Assembly: GCF_030812775.1 (NCBI RefSeq)
Contig: NZ_JAUSTI010000017.1
Coordinates: 1 to 64,000 of the forward strand
Length of the DNA stretch: 64,000 bases
Direction: 5' to 3'
DNA from: Paenibacillus tundrae
GTDB taxonomy: Bacteria; Bacillota; Bacilli; Paenibacillales; Paenibacillaceae
Part shown: piece by piece, positions 24,632 through 33,332 of the stretch
Layout: every line of letters begins with the position of its first letter
Position numbering within the stretch: the first letter of the stretch is position 1
Made by a program: the position numbers and the translations under genes
Notes under the pieces: generated by a model
Database searches by the model: none
The model's input: the letters and a program-made list of their open reading frames with translations, nothing else
Told to the model about the DNA's origin: nothing

Positions 24632-25651
24632 TTATACGCTTTTTTCAGTTGATTGTAAAATGAATTCACTCTCTGCCCGTCCTACAATTGTGCCAGCATC
24701 ATTTCGGATATCTGGTGGATATATTTCGCGTAACCTTGCAATCGTTGCTCGGTTCGTATAACCAATCTGCTCAAGAATGGACTGAGCAATCCAAGCCCAT
24801 TCTTCCTCTGAACCATCAAGGATCTTAAAGGTAATGCCTAATCTTTCTTTTTTGAGTGCAAAACCGAATACACCCTTGAATCCACCCTTGGCTACGATGT
24901 TGTCGTCTTCCAGTAGAACAGAGTCTACGCGATGAGTACCACCTACCATAAGTGGAAATTCGTTCATTGCCGCTGTAATGGTCTCTACCGCACGGCGTGT
25001 CGAAGCATCCTTGATTAGATCTGGACAGGCTAGTTTCAGATAAGCGTTCGATAATGCTGATAATGGCAACGAAAATACCGGAAAGCCGCAGCCATCCGTC
25101 CCTAGTTGAATTTCATGCTGCTCAATTCCGGCCATGTACGCCATCGTCTCCAAAATCTCGCGCTGTACTGGATGTTCTCGCTCAGCATAACTGCCCAGAT
25201 CAACCTTTTTCATCTGACTGTATCCAAGAATACCTAAGTGTTTTCCTGAACAATTATGCAAAATCCGGCGCTTCTCTCCCTGACCCCGCAACCATTCATT
25301 TCGACTCTCCTCATTGAGAGGGTAACTCGCCGCACAGACTAGACATTCTTCTCCCAGTCCGATTTTGGCAGATAACTGCTCCAATACTTGGATATGAGCT
25401 GGTTCTGATCGATGTGAGGATGCCATTATAGCAATCTCTTGAGCAGATAACCCATAGTGAGACGCAATTCCTGCACGAATGCCTGGAATGGCTTGAAACG
25501 GTTTGGCTGATGAACGCGTAAACGCTCTAAAATGTGGATTACCTACTGAATAAACCACTTTACCGTGTTCGTCTGTAATACTTATGTGACCGTAGTGGGC
25601 GCACTCCATCTCCCCAGCACGGTATTCTTTAACCAACAGGGCACTCTCCAT
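24632..25651 (-). CDS. Asparaginase (type II, thermolabile family)
   Basis: A 339-residue protein of the asparaginase family PF06089, unrelated to the classical AnsA fold. Signature segments are FRAFTRSSAKPFQAIP, IAIMASSHRSEPAHI, NCSGKHLGIL and TDGCGFPVFSLPL, with the SSAK and SxK-like residues resembling a serine beta-lactamase site. It should hydrolyse asparagine to aspartate and ammonia. I chose ATG 25651 (GGAGAG seven bases upstream) over 25699. No neighbouring nitrogen gene is seen. Confidence 0.9.
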   Translation of the reverse strand: MESALLVKEYRAGEMECAHYGHISITDEHGKVVYSVGNPHFRAFTRSSAKPFQAIPGIRAGIASHYGLSAQEIAIMASSHRSEPAHIQVLEQLSAKIGLGEECLVCAASYPLNEESRNEWLRGQGEKRRILHNCSGKHLGILGYSQMKKVDLGSYAEREHPVQREILETMAYMAGIEQHEIQLGTDGCGFPVFSLPLSALSNAYLKLACPDLIKDASTRRAVETITAAMNEFPLMVGGTHRVDSVLLEDDNIVAKGGFKGVFGFALKKERLGITFKILDGSEEEWAWIAQSILEQIGYTNRATIARLREIYPPDIRNDAGTIVGRAESEFILQSTEKSV

Positions 25652-25751
25652 GCGAGTTCTCTCCTTTATGCTCCCATAATCATATCTGCTTTGCGTCACG
25701 ACGCCGCATGGGATATCTTAATTAGTATAGTACAAAAACTTCATTTTTACA

Positions 25752-25777
25752 GTTTTTTCGACATATCTTTCGGGTAA
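25752..25777 (+). promoter_or_regulatory. Sigma-B-type promoter of the PAP2 gene
   Basis: GTTTTT (25752-25757), 14-bp spacer, GGGTAA (25772-25777). This agrees with the B. subtilis sigma-B consensus GTTTaa-N12-15-GGGTAt and lies about 50 bases before the PAP2 start. Confidence 0.65.
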
Positions 25778-25827
25778 AACATTAACCATATTCATATCCG
25801 ACTACATCCATGAAGGAGATACTCATC

Positions 25828-26526
25828 ATGCTACGTAATACCCATTCCTCATCAAGCTTTTTCACCAAATCGAGTTCCCCCCTGCGATCCCTGCTAACAT
25901 GGAGTATCGTAGGTTTTGTCATGAGTTCTGCCGTTGTATTTCTGCTTGCTGCTCTTGCCTTGATGCTTGGTACAGATTTCGTTATGCATTGGGATCATCA
26001 GATCCAACGTTTATTTTATCTTCATTCTGAAACTCGTCTTCAACTGTTTCCTTTCACTTCGTTTATTACTGCGCTTGGATCCTTTAAGATTTCTGCTCTC
26101 GCAGCCATCGGTTTCACGTTCCTGTTTTTCCTGCAACGTATTCCTCGATTCTACTTCTATGGATATGCGTTATTGGGCAGTTTTGCCATTATGTGGACAC
26201 TGAATACTGGATTAAAGGAGATTTTCCAACGAAGCAGACCCGAGCTTGAGCATCTATTAGTTGTTCACGGTTATAGCTTCCCTAGTGGACATGCCATGAT
26301 CTCCATGGGCTTCTACGGTATGCTCTTCGTCATCTGGGCTATTGAACGGCAATTGCGGACATCCAGACCAGGAATTCCTATTTTATGTGGCATCATATTT
26401 GTAACGTTGATTGGTCTAAGTCGGATCATGTTAGGGGTTCATTATCCTTCCGATGTTTTCACTGGATTCATGGCGGGTCTAGCTTGGATTTTCTGCATGA
26501 TCCCTGGTATTAGACAACGGAGCTGA
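25828..26526 (+). CDS. PAP2 family phosphatase
   Basis: A 232-residue membrane protein with about five to six transmembrane helices. All three parts of the phosphatase signature are present: KEIFQRSRPELE, SFPSGHAM and SRIMLGVHYPSDVFTG. It should dephosphorylate a lipid phosphate such as undecaprenyl pyrophosphate or phosphatidylglycerol phosphate on the outer face. The start is ATG 25828 with AGGAG nine bases upstream; the upstream ATG 25810 would put the binding site inside the gene. A sigma-B-type promoter precedes it, suggesting envelope-lipid maintenance under stress. Confidence 0.92.
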   Translation: MLRNTHSSSSFFTKSSSPLRSLLTWSIVGFVMSSAVVFLLAALALMLGTDFVMHWDHQIQRLFYLHSETRLQLFPFTSFITALGSFKISALAAIGFTFLFFLQRIPRFYFYGYALLGSFAIMWTLNTGLKEIFQRSRPELEHLLVVHGYSFPSGHAMISMGFYGMLFVIWAIERQLRTSRPGIPILCGIIFVTLIGLSRIMLGVHYPSDVFTGFMAGLAWIFCMIPGIRQRS

Positions 26527-26584
26527 GAGCGGGGCTAAGCCACATCACATACAAATCCCCAACCCTATAACTACAAGTTTAACT

Positions 26585-26609
26585 GTTTCACCTCGAAGCA
26601 CGGCGTTTA
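26585..26609 (+). promoter_or_regulatory. Possible sigma-B-type promoter of the glsB-like gene
   Basis: GTTTCA (26585-26590), 13-bp spacer, CGTTTA (26604-26609). The -35 is identical to those before rsbV, the DUF1328 gene and the GSP17M gene; the -10 differs by one base from the CGGTTA of the DUF1328 gene. Weaker than the others. Confidence 0.4.
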
Positions 26610-26672
26610 TATACGAAGTAAGCAAACGCGAACAGACAACATCCTACATCAAGTTAAAAGGAGGCGGTTGTT

Positions 26673-26930
26673 ATGTGGGGCATTATTATCAGCATAATCA
26701 TGGCGGTCATTATTGGTTTGATCGGAGATGCACTTGCCGGTCACAACATGCCCGGAGGTATCATCGGCGCAATGATTGCCGGATTTGCAGGAGCCTGGTT
26801 AGGAGCACTCTTGCTTGGTAACTGGGGACCAGTTATCGGTAACTTTGCAGTGATTCCAGCCATCATTGGTACAGCGCTCTTTGTGTTCTTGCTGGGGCTT
26901 GTGTCCAGACTGTTCAGACAGGCTGCCTGA
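26673..26930 (+). CDS. GlsB/YeaQ/YmgE family stress membrane protein
   Basis: An 85-residue protein with three transmembrane helices. The glycine-rich family pattern IGLIGDALAGHNMPGGIIGAMIAGFAGAWLGALLLG is typical of the transglycosylase-associated (YeaQ/GlsB) family, whose members are induced by general stress but have no defined activity. GGAGG lies nine bases before the ATG. It is followed by a YtxH-like gene, and both may share the sigma-B-like promoter upstream. Confidence 0.9.
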   Translation: MWGIIISIIMAVIIGLIGDALAGHNMPGGIIGAMIAGFAGAWLGALLLGNWGPVIGNFAVIPAIIGTALFVFLLGLVSRLFRQAA

Positions 26931-26994
26931 TCGGTCAATAAGGTGTTCGTTGTTTCGTTATCCGTTTCTTAATCTGAAGAAGGAGTGATTGAAT

Positions 26995-27402
26995 ATGAAT
27001 AAAGCAGAAGAACAATATCCTGTACAGACGGGTTCCACTTTCGCAAAAGGAATTTTCATCGGAGGTTTGCTAGGTGCAGCAGCAGCATTGCTCTTTGCTC
27101 CTAAACCAGGACGTGAATTGCGTGGAGACCTTTCCGAGAAAGTCGGTATGGTTACTGATCGTACCAAGGAAGTAGCATGCGTAGTAGGTGATAAAGCATC
27201 CGAACTAGCCAAAACGGTATCATCTAAAACGTCTGATATTGCAAAAACCGTGAATCAAGGTCGCAATGACGTGATGGATTCCGTGCGTAGAGCTTCATCA
27301 GATATCGCTAACGAAACATCCAAAGCTTCGAACGAGGTTGCTGTAGCGGCTGAGGATGCAAAGGATGATGCACGTAAAGAGCTGAATTCAACCAGTCTGT
27401 AA
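26995..27402 (+). CDS. ytxH: YtxH-domain protein
   Basis: A 135-residue protein. The YtxH motif is clear: TFAKGIFIGGLLGAAAALLFAPKPGRELRGDL, a single hydrophobic segment at about 14-31, followed by a long alanine/serine/lysine helix (residues 45-130) with LEA-like repeats (VGDKASELAKTVSSKTSDIAKTV split by short turns). In B. subtilis ytxG-ytxH-ytxJ is controlled by sigma-B and sigma-H. Function unknown; probably membrane-bound stress protection. The ATG at 26995 has AAGGAG nine bases upstream; a TTG at 26989 is too close. A hairpin terminator follows. Confidence 0.88.
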   Translation: MNKAEEQYPVQTGSTFAKGIFIGGLLGAAAALLFAPKPGRELRGDLSEKVGMVTDRTKEVACVVGDKASELAKTVSSKTSDIAKTVNQGRNDVMDSVRRASSDIANETSKASNEVAVAAEDAKDDARKELNSTSL

Positions 27403-27417
27403 GGCTAATTGAATGTA

Positions 27418-27452
27418 AAATAGCCAGCTGAGTTTAGCTGGCTATTTCTCTT
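27418..27452 (+). terminator. Terminator after the YtxH gene
   Basis: A perfect 12-bp stem AAATAGCCAGCT / AGCTGGCTATTT with a 6-base loop; the following tract TCTCTTC is only moderately T-rich, so read-through to the next gene is possible. Confidence 0.65.
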
Positions 27453-27478
27453 CCCATCTCATTATAGGAGGAATGAAC

Positions 27479-27844
27479 ATGAGCAAAGTTACAATTAACG
27501 GCAACTCGCCTTTATCAGGAGAACCTCCTAGACAGCAGTATGATACGTCTGAGCATCCTTTTGAACTGCGACATGAGGTGAAAAAGCTCAATACCCGTCT
27601 AGATCAAATTGCGGATAGTCTTGAGAAAGCACAGATTAAGGATATCATCGAGAACTATACCAATCCCAAGAAACGCATCATCACCAATTTCACAGCAGGT
27701 ATGGCACGTGGTTTAGGATTAACTGTTGGAACATTTGTTGTACTAGGTCTTCTCGGTTATCTCTTGAGTCAATTTGTGAACATGCCGATTGTTGGGCAAT
27801 ACATTGCGGATCTGCTCGGCTATATTGAGGACTACAAAAATTAG
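27479..27844 (+). CDS. DUF5665-like membrane protein
   Basis: A 121-residue protein with a charged coiled-coil-like N-terminal half (RHEVKKLNTRLDQIADSLEKAQIKDIIENYTNPK) and two hydrophobic segments, NFTAGMARGLGLTVGTFVVLGLLGYLL (two parts) and a C-terminal MPIVGQYIADLLG. The ENYTNPK..ITNFTAGMARGLG pattern fits DUF5665. Function unknown. GGAGG is seven bases before ATG 27479; ATG 27473 is too close. It converges with corA 22 bases away. Confidence 0.82.
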   Translation: MSKVTINGNSPLSGEPPRQQYDTSEHPFELRHEVKKLNTRLDQIADSLEKAQIKDIIENYTNPKKRIITNFTAGMARGLGLTVGTFVVLGLLGYLLSQFVNMPIVGQYIADLLGYIEDYKN

Positions 27845-27866
27845 GAGGATGAGCCCCTACCCTAGC

Positions 27867-28886
27867 CTATCCTTTCCTAACAGAAGTGGGGCGTTTGTTC
27901 TCATCAACTGGAGGCTGGGAGGACCTCACTCTTAACAGATCCCCTGTCCAGCCTTTCATCATCATCCAAACGTACATGCCAGACATACTCGCTAGGATTA
28001 ATGCAATGACCAGAACCACTCCCCAGGTTTTATCAATCAGAGGTAAGTTCTCGAAGTTCATTCCCCAGATCGCACCAGCTGCCGTAGCGGGCGTGAACAC
28101 AGAGGTTACGATGGTAAGTGTCTTCATGATCTCATTGCCTCGCACACCGGAGGTTGCATTGTCGATTGAGATCAACGTGTCGATTTCTTTTTCATAGTGC
28201 TGAAAAAGTCGTTCGATCCGTTCAATTCGATGCTGAAGTTGTCGAAAAAAACGATTATCCTGTATTTCATCTAGGTAAGCTTCCTTGGAGGCTGCGATTA
28301 ACTCAGAAAAAGGAATAAACTGATTGCTCCAATACAGCAATTCGTATCGAGATACGAGAATCTGATCCATCAGTGTGCGTGCATTGCGTGATTCCATCTT
28401 CCGCTCCAGCTCCCGCAGATTCATCTCAAAATGGTCCATTCCGACATGATAATAGTGTAATATCGCTCGAAACAAAACAAACATGCCGTCTCTTGCTTCA
28501 TTGCACTGATTCAACATGGCAGCACGCTCTCCGGTATTCATGATGCCTCTCGTATTATTGTCCATGTTGAGGGTAACAAGTGTGCTCTGATCCACATAGA
28601 AAAACATTTGATTTTCTTTTCTTTCGCTAGCCTTCTCATTCTTCACTGCATATAATAAAGAACCAAATATAACCGGCTCATCACCATTCATAAATCGGAC
28701 AGATAAGTAATTGGAATGAACCTCTGGGATTTTGCGAAGCCAATATTGCATTTCCGGGAAGGATTCCGTCAGCTCTTGCAAAACTTCATCCATACTCTGT
28801 TTGTCTGGTGCTACCCAGTCCCACCATTGCCACTTATTCGAGAAAGACAATCGATCTCGTCTAATTTGCAAATCTACCTCATCCAC
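27867..28886 (-). CDS. corA: CorA family magnesium/divalent cation transporter
   Basis: A 339-residue CorA. A long cytosolic alpha/beta domain and stalk helix (1-275) is followed by two transmembrane helices (about 278-298 and 308-328) with the family signature GMNFENLP at the end of the first. It forms a pentameric Mg2+ channel or, in some members, a Zn2+ or Co2+ exporter. I favour the GTG at 28886 because GGAGGAG lies nine bases upstream; the ATG at 28904 has no binding site and would contain the GGAGGAG as codons. It is a single-gene unit convergent with the DUF5665 gene. Confidence 0.9.
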   Translation of the reverse strand: MDEVDLQIRRDRLSFSNKWQWWDWVAPDKQSMDEVLQELTESFPEMQYWLRKIPEVHSNYLSVRFMNGDEPVIFGSLLYAVKNEKASERKENQMFFYVDQSTLVTLNMDNNTRGIMNTGERAAMLNQCNEARDGMFVLFRAILHYYHVGMDHFEMNLRELERKMESRNARTLMDQILVSRYELLYWSNQFIPFSELIAASKEAYLDEIQDNRFFRQLQHRIERIERLFQHYEKEIDTLISIDNATSGVRGNEIMKTLTIVTSVFTPATAAGAIWGMNFENLPLIDKTWGVVLVIALILASMSGMYVWMMMKGWTGDLLRVRSSQPPVDENKRPTSVRKG

Positions 28887-28959
28887 GGGTTTTAACTCCT
28901 CCATTCAGCATACATTTATCCTATCCTGCACAGCACTTCCAACACTCACTAATTCATTC

Positions 28960-29001
28960 AAAAAAGGACACGTATGCATTCCAGCGGAATCACGTGTCCT
29001 T
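28960..29001 (-). terminator. Terminator after sigB
   Basis: A perfect 10-bp stem AAGGACACGT / ACGTGTCCTT with an 18-base loop, followed on the minus strand by TTTTTT. It lies about 40 bases past the sigB stop. Confidence 0.88.
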
Positions 29002-29038
29002 CATTATGCCGAGCTCAACTTCATCAGAAGATTACATC

Positions 29039-29812
29039 TCATAGCATCGAGGCATTTGACATAATCTGTTTTAATTTCTCAGTTGCTCGCTTCTGAATCC
29101 GGGATACACTCATCTGAGATACACCCAATTTCTGCGCGATCGCCCGCTGAGACTGACCATCTTGGAAAGCCAGAATAAGCACTTTCTGCTCTTGTTCTTT
29201 CAACTGTCCTAATGCCTGCTGTAGATCCATTCGCTTCTCAACCGAATCGAAGTCATTGACATCCGCACTAATAAGTTCACCTAATGTCGCCGCACTCTCA
29301 TCTTGGGATAGAGGGGAGTCTAGGGATACATAATGGTAACACTCACGGCCGGCCAACACTTCAATGGTTTCCTCCGGGGTAAGATCAAGATATTGTGCAA
29401 TCTCGTCTACACTAGGCGAACGTTCCAATTTCACGGTTAGTTCATCGATAGCATGTTGAACGAGAGCACCCTTTTCCTTAATCCGTCTAGGTACTTGAAT
29501 GTACCAAGATTTGTCTCGAAGGTAGTTCTTCATATGACCGATCATACTTTTCATGGCATAAGGCTCGAAAGGAATCCCGAGGTTAATATCGTATTGCTGG
29601 AGCAATCGAATCAACGCCATCTGTCCTGTCTGATATAGATCCTCATACAGATCGGGACGATTTCGGGCAATCTTGCCTGCGGCCATTTTAACCATCGGCT
29701 CATATTTGCGGATAAGAACAGTAGCAATTTCATTATCCTTGGTCTGCTGGTATTCCCAGATCAAACCTACAGCTTCAGACATGGACTCTGGGGGAGTCAC
29801 TTTTTCATTCAT
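29039..29812 (-). CDS. sigB: General stress sigma factor SigB
   Basis: A 257-residue sigma-70 factor of the SigB/SigF/SigG group. Region 2 has DLYEDLYQTGQMALIRLLQQYD and PYAMKSMIGHMKNYLRDKSW, region 3 follows QVPRRIKEKG, and region 4 ends with the helix-turn-helix SQRAIAQKLGVSQMSVSRIQKR. It directs RNA polymerase to general stress promoters. The ATG overlaps the end of rsbW by four bases, the standard rsbV-rsbW-sigB order, which distinguishes it from sporulation sigma-F. The promoter before rsbV makes it autoregulated. Confidence 0.93.
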   Translation of the reverse strand: MNEKVTPPESMSEAVGLIWEYQQTKDNEIATVLIRKYEPMVKMAAGKIARNRPDLYEDLYQTGQMALIRLLQQYDINLGIPFEPYAMKSMIGHMKNYLRDKSWYIQVPRRIKEKGALVQHAIDELTVKLERSPSVDEIAQYLDLTPEETIEVLAGRECYHYVSLDSPLSQDESAATLGELISADVNDFDSVEKRMDLQQALGQLKEQEQKVLILAFQDGQSQRAIAQKLGVSQMSVSRIQKRATEKLKQIMSNASML

Positions 29813-30261
29813 ACTTTCTCCTCACTTCTTGCAAGGCGTTTAACGAGTACTACTTTCGTACCTTTGCCCGTCTCACTCTCCACGCTGACATCATCCATCA
29901 ATGCTTGCATCAGATAGAATCCAAGTCCACCGATCTGAGCATCTGACAGTTCCTTGTCATGCAGACCAGCACGAGTTGCTGCAGGATTGATGTGGTCAAA
30001 GCTAGCACCTTCGTCTTTGACTGTAATCGCAAGCGTTTCGCCATCCACCTCAAAAACAACTTCAACCATGCCGCCTTCGTGAGAGTAGGCATACAGTACA
30101 GAATTGTTACAAGCTTCGGATACAGCCACTTTCATATCCTCAATATCTTCATAAGAGAATCCCATTTTGGATGCTACCCCATAAAGATTAAGTCTTACGA
30201 TATCCACATATTCAGCTGTTGCCGGTAGGTTAAGGGTAATTCTTTCAACTTCTGCATTCAT
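29809..30261 (-). CDS. rsbW: Anti-sigma-B factor and serine kinase RsbW
   Basis: A 150-residue GHKL-fold kinase. The N box EDMKVAVSEACNNSV, the G1 box VKDEGASFD and the G2 region IGGLGFYLMQALMDDV are intact. RsbW binds SigB in unstressed cells and phosphorylates RsbV; when PP2C phosphatases dephosphorylate RsbV, RsbW switches partner and frees SigB. It lies 18 bases after rsbV and overlaps sigB by four bases. Confidence 0.95.
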   Translation of the reverse strand: MNAEVERITLNLPATAEYVDIVRLNLYGVASKMGFSYEDIEDMKVAVSEACNNSVLYAYSHEGGMVEVVFEVDGETLAITVKDEGASFDHINPAATRAGLHDKELSDAQIGGLGFYLMQALMDDVSVESETGKGTKVVLVKRLARSEEKV

Positions 30262-30279
30262 TCCTTTTTCGATCCTTTC

Positions 30280-30618
30280 CTATTGGGAATTCTTCTGTGA
30301 GACAAAGAATTTGGCAATACCCGTCATATCAAAAAGCTTCTGTATCTGCGCAGGAACTTCTTGTACTTCAAAGCGTGCTTCCATTCCATGTCGTGCCTTC
30401 AGAACAGATAACAGGATTCCGATCCCTGTACTGTCGATATACTTTAGATCCTTCATATTGATGATTAGATCTTGTTCCTTGTTGTCTACAAGCGGCTCCA
30501 TGACCAAACGGAATTCAGGAGCAACTGACAAATCCAGTTCGCCAGTCAGATACACTGTGCATACGCCGTCGTGTGTCTCAGTCTTTGCATTGAATTTTTC
30601 ATTTTTATTTGTATTCAT
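30280..30618 (-). CDS. rsbV: Anti-sigma factor antagonist RsbV (STAS domain)
   Basis: A 112-residue STAS-domain protein. The phosphorylation loop reads KYIDSTGIGIL, placing the phosphorylatable serine at residue 63. The unphosphorylated form captures RsbW and releases SigB. It is the first gene behind the internal sigma-B promoter at 30656-30681. GGAG lies upstream of the ATG. Confidence 0.94.
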   Translation of the reverse strand: MNTNKNEKFNAKTETHDGVCTVYLTGELDLSVAPEFRLVMEPLVDNKEQDLIINMKDLKYIDSTGIGILLSVLKARHGMEARFEVQEVPAQIQKLFDMTGIAKFFVSQKNSQ

Positions 30619-30655
30619 TAGACATCTCTCTCCTGATCAATGGTTTCCTTACTAA

Positions 30656-30681
30656 TAACCCAACTTGAGCCCATGTGAAAC
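30656..30681 (-). promoter_or_regulatory. Sigma-B autoregulatory promoter of rsbV-rsbW-sigB
   Basis: Minus strand -35 GTTTCA (30676-30681), 14-bp spacer, -10 GGGTTA (30656-30661), about 38 bases before the rsbV start. It matches the sigma-B consensus GTTTaa / GGGTAt and explains how the three core genes can be amplified apart from the upstream sensors. Confidence 0.75.
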
Positions 30682-30701
30682 AAAAACAAATATTGGAAAA
30701 C

Positions 30702-32375
30702 TTAATTAGCATGATTCATGGCTGATGACCTGGGCTGAAACATTTTTCGTTGTTCCTGAAATCGTGACAATTTCTGCTTCACACTGCCCATTTTGACGGG
30801 CTTGCTAATATAATCATCCATCCCTGCGGCTGAGCAGCGTTGCTGAATACCTTCCATCACATTTGCCGTCATCGCTAAAATAACCGGCTGCTCCGTCTGA
30901 GGAAGGCGTTCGCGAATGACTTTAGTACACTCAAGTCCATCCATGACAGGCATCTGCAGATCCATAAATATATAATCGTATTTTGGATGTTCTAGAACCA
31001 TATCCAGTGCTTTCTGTCCGTCCTCAGCCATATCTGAAACAAAACCCAGCTTGCTCAGCATGATGGACATCAGCTTCTGATTAATAGGATGATCATCCAC
31101 GATTAATACTCTTGGCTGGTGCTCATAATTTTTCACATCTGACGGCTGCTCATCACCACCGCCAACAACAAAATCAGTTTCGACGTAACGCTGTGCTTGG
31201 ATCGTAAACACAAACGTAGCTCCGCGCTTCTCCGATGTATCCAGGTAGATATGACCACCCATCATCTCAACGAGTGTACGACAAATGGCCAGCCCAAGCC
31301 CTGTTCCGCCGTATTTACGAGTCATTGAGGTATCCAGTTGGGAGAAGGGCTGGAACAGGCGATCCACTTTGTCTGCAGAGATGCCAATGCCTGTATCTTT
31401 TACAGCAAACTCCAGCGTCATTCTTCCATCCTTCTCCTCATTGACCGAAACGATGAGATACACTCCGCCATGATCCGTAAACTTCACTGCATTAGCAATC
31501 AGATTCATTAATACTTGGCGCAATCTTGCCATGTCTCCGTAAACAAGCTGAGGAACGGACGATTCCAAGAAATAGTCCAATTCGAGATTTTTTTTGCCTG
31601 CTTCGACCGTAAATAATCCCAGTACCTCCCGAATGCAAGCAACTAACTCAAACGGATGCTCCTCGAGCTCCATTTTGCCTGATTCCATCTTCGTAAAGTC
31701 CAGAATGTCATTGATTACTGTCACCAAAGCATCGGCACTACGACGAACGATGTCCGCATACTCTTTCTGATCTTCCTTGAGCTCCGTTTCCATTAACAGA
31801 TCGACCATACCGATGACTCCGTTCATCGGAGTACGAATCTCGTGGCTCATCATAGCGAGAAACTCGGTCTTTGCATTAGCAGCAATCTCCGCTTCCTCTT
31901 TAGCCTGAATGAGCTGCTGGTTCATCTTCTCTAGTTCCTGCGTTTTTTGATGCAGCAGCATTGTCTGGGTCTTTAATCTTTTATTCGTCATAAACATCTC
32001 TACAAATCCCTCAATTTTGGACTTCAAAATCTGAGGAATAAACGGTTTAACCATGTAATCAATAGCTCCGGCTGAATAACCTGCAAACAAATGCTCGGCT
32101 TCCCTGCTATTTGCAGAGATGAAAATGATGGGCACATCCTTAGACTTATCGCGGGCCTTAATTAGCCTTGCAGTCTCAATTCCATCCATTCCAGGCATTT
32201 GCACATCAAGCACAATGACCGCAAATTCGTCTTTCAGCAAACAACGAAGTGCCTCTTCACCTGAAGTTGCTTTGACGAGTTTATATCGTTCCGATTCCAG
32301 AACCGCTTCAAGAGCAAGCAGGTTCTCGGGGCGGTCATCTACCAACAATATATGGATTGGTTCATTAAGCCCCAT
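30702..32375 (-). CDS. Hybrid histidine kinase: REC-HisKA-HATPase-REC
   Basis: A 557-residue cytosolic protein with no membrane segment. Residues 8-122 are a receiver domain (VIVLDVQMPGMDG), 130-165 a coiled coil, about 165-235 the HisKA domain with the phosphoacceptor in MMSHEIRTPMNG, about 275-390 the ATPase domain (NLIANAVKF, DTGIGI, GGTGLGL) and about 425-540 a second receiver (IFMDLQMPVMDG). With a receiver at each end it could take a phosphate from the large kinase and pass it on, or act as a phosphate sink. It lies 16 bases after the CheR-like gene and just before the sigma-B core genes; it has no counterpart in the B. cereus rsbK-rsbM-rsbY set as I know it. Confidence 0.92.
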   Translation of the reverse strand: MGLNEPIHILLVDDRPENLLALEAVLESERYKLVKATSGEEALRCLLKDEFAVIVLDVQMPGMDGIETARLIKARDKSKDVPIIFISANSREAEHLFAGYSAGAIDYMVKPFIPQILKSKIEGFVEMFMTNKRLKTQTMLLHQKTQELEKMNQQLIQAKEEAEIAANAKTEFLAMMSHEIRTPMNGVIGMVDLLMETELKEDQKEYADIVRRSADALVTVINDILDFTKMESGKMELEEHPFELVACIREVLGLFTVEAGKKNLELDYFLESSVPQLVYGDMARLRQVLMNLIANAVKFTDHGGVYLIVSVNEEKDGRMTLEFAVKDTGIGISADKVDRLFQPFSQLDTSMTRKYGGTGLGLAICRTLVEMMGGHIYLDTSEKRGATFVFTIQAQRYVETDFVVGGGDEQPSDVKNYEHQPRVLIVDDHPINQKLMSIMLSKLGFVSDMAEDGQKALDMVLEHPKYDYIFMDLQMPVMDGLECTKVIRERLPQTEQPVILAMTANVMEGIQQRCSAAGMDDYISKPVKMGSVKQKLSRFQEQRKMFQPRSSAMNHAN

Positions 32376-32391
32376 GACTTTGCCTAACCCC

Positions 32392-33264
32392 CTATTTAAT
32401 CTTCCGGTATATTTTTTCCGTCCGGTCTAACGGCTCGTAGGCATCACTAAATTCCGTAAAATGTATCGATTCTTTAGACCCCAGAACTAGGACACCGAAG
32501 TGACTCAAACTTTCATGAAATAACCCATGCACTTGGTTCCGCAGTTCATCATTGAAATAAATCATGACATTGCGGCAAAAAATGACATTAAATTCGTTAA
32601 ACGAACGATCCGTAGCCAGATTATGTTCGGCAAAAATAATGTTTTTCCGCAGATAAGGATGAAATATAACGGAATTGTACTTAGCCGTGTAATATTCTGA
32701 GAAGGCTTTAGTTCCCCCAGCCTCCAAATAATTGGTTGTATATAGTTTCATTTTCTCAATGCCGTACACGCCTTCCTTGGCCTGTTGCAATGAGCGATCA
32801 TTCATATCTGTCGCATAGATTCTTGCTTTGTCATACAATCCTTCTTCATGAAGCATAATCGCCATGGAATAGACTTCTTCCCCTGTAGAACACCCCGCAT
32901 GCCAGATTCGGATATAAGGGTAAGTTCGCAACACAGGGATAATCTTTTCCCGGAACGTACGGAATAATGATGGATCCCGAAACATCTCCGTTACAGGAAT
33001 AGACAGATTCTGCACAAATCGTTCGAATGCCGAGCGATTATGAAGCACACGCTCCTGCAAAGCAGATATCGTTTTTGCTCCTTCTGCATGTGCATAATGC
33101 CAGATTCTTCGTCTCAAAGAAGGCAAGGCGTAATTTCTGAAATCATATCCATATAGACGGTGCATACCTTCCAACAGCAATTCGATTTCAATCAGTTCGC
33201 GCTCTTCATCTTGCGCCAAGCGGCCTGATTCTGCCCCCGCCTCGGTAGGTTCCCACGATGTCAT
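32392..33264 (-). CDS. CheR-type protein methyltransferase, RsbM-like
   Basis: A 290-residue CheR methyltransferase. The N-terminal helical domain (about 20-90) is followed by the SAM-binding domain: RIWHAGCSTGEEVYSMAI (about 119-136), ARIYATDMN and FNVIFCRNVMIYF. Family members methylate glutamate side chains of chemoreceptors using S-adenosylmethionine. No chemotaxis genes are nearby; it sits between two hybrid kinases of the sigma-B cluster. In B. cereus, RsbM of this family methylates the kinase RsbK and dampens sigma-B activation, so the adjacent large kinase is the likely substrate. No CheB-type demethylase is seen. Confidence 0.9.
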   Translation of the reverse strand: MTSWEPTEAGAESGRLAQDEERELIEIELLLEGMHRLYGYDFRNYALPSLRRRIWHYAHAEGAKTISALQERVLHNRSAFERFVQNLSIPVTEMFRDPSLFRTFREKIIPVLRTYPYIRIWHAGCSTGEEVYSMAIMLHEEGLYDKARIYATDMNDRSLQQAKEGVYGIEKMKLYTTNYLEAGGTKAFSEYYTAKYNSVIFHPYLRKNIIFAEHNLATDRSFNEFNVIFCRNVMIYFNDELRNQVHGLFHESLSHFGVLVLGSKESIHFTEFSDAYEPLDRTEKIYRKIK

Positions 33265-33332
33265 AAATTCTCTCCACTCTTCTTTTGTTACTTACGTTTA
33301 GCGTATTGTCCTTCATTACCCAAACTAGTGGC

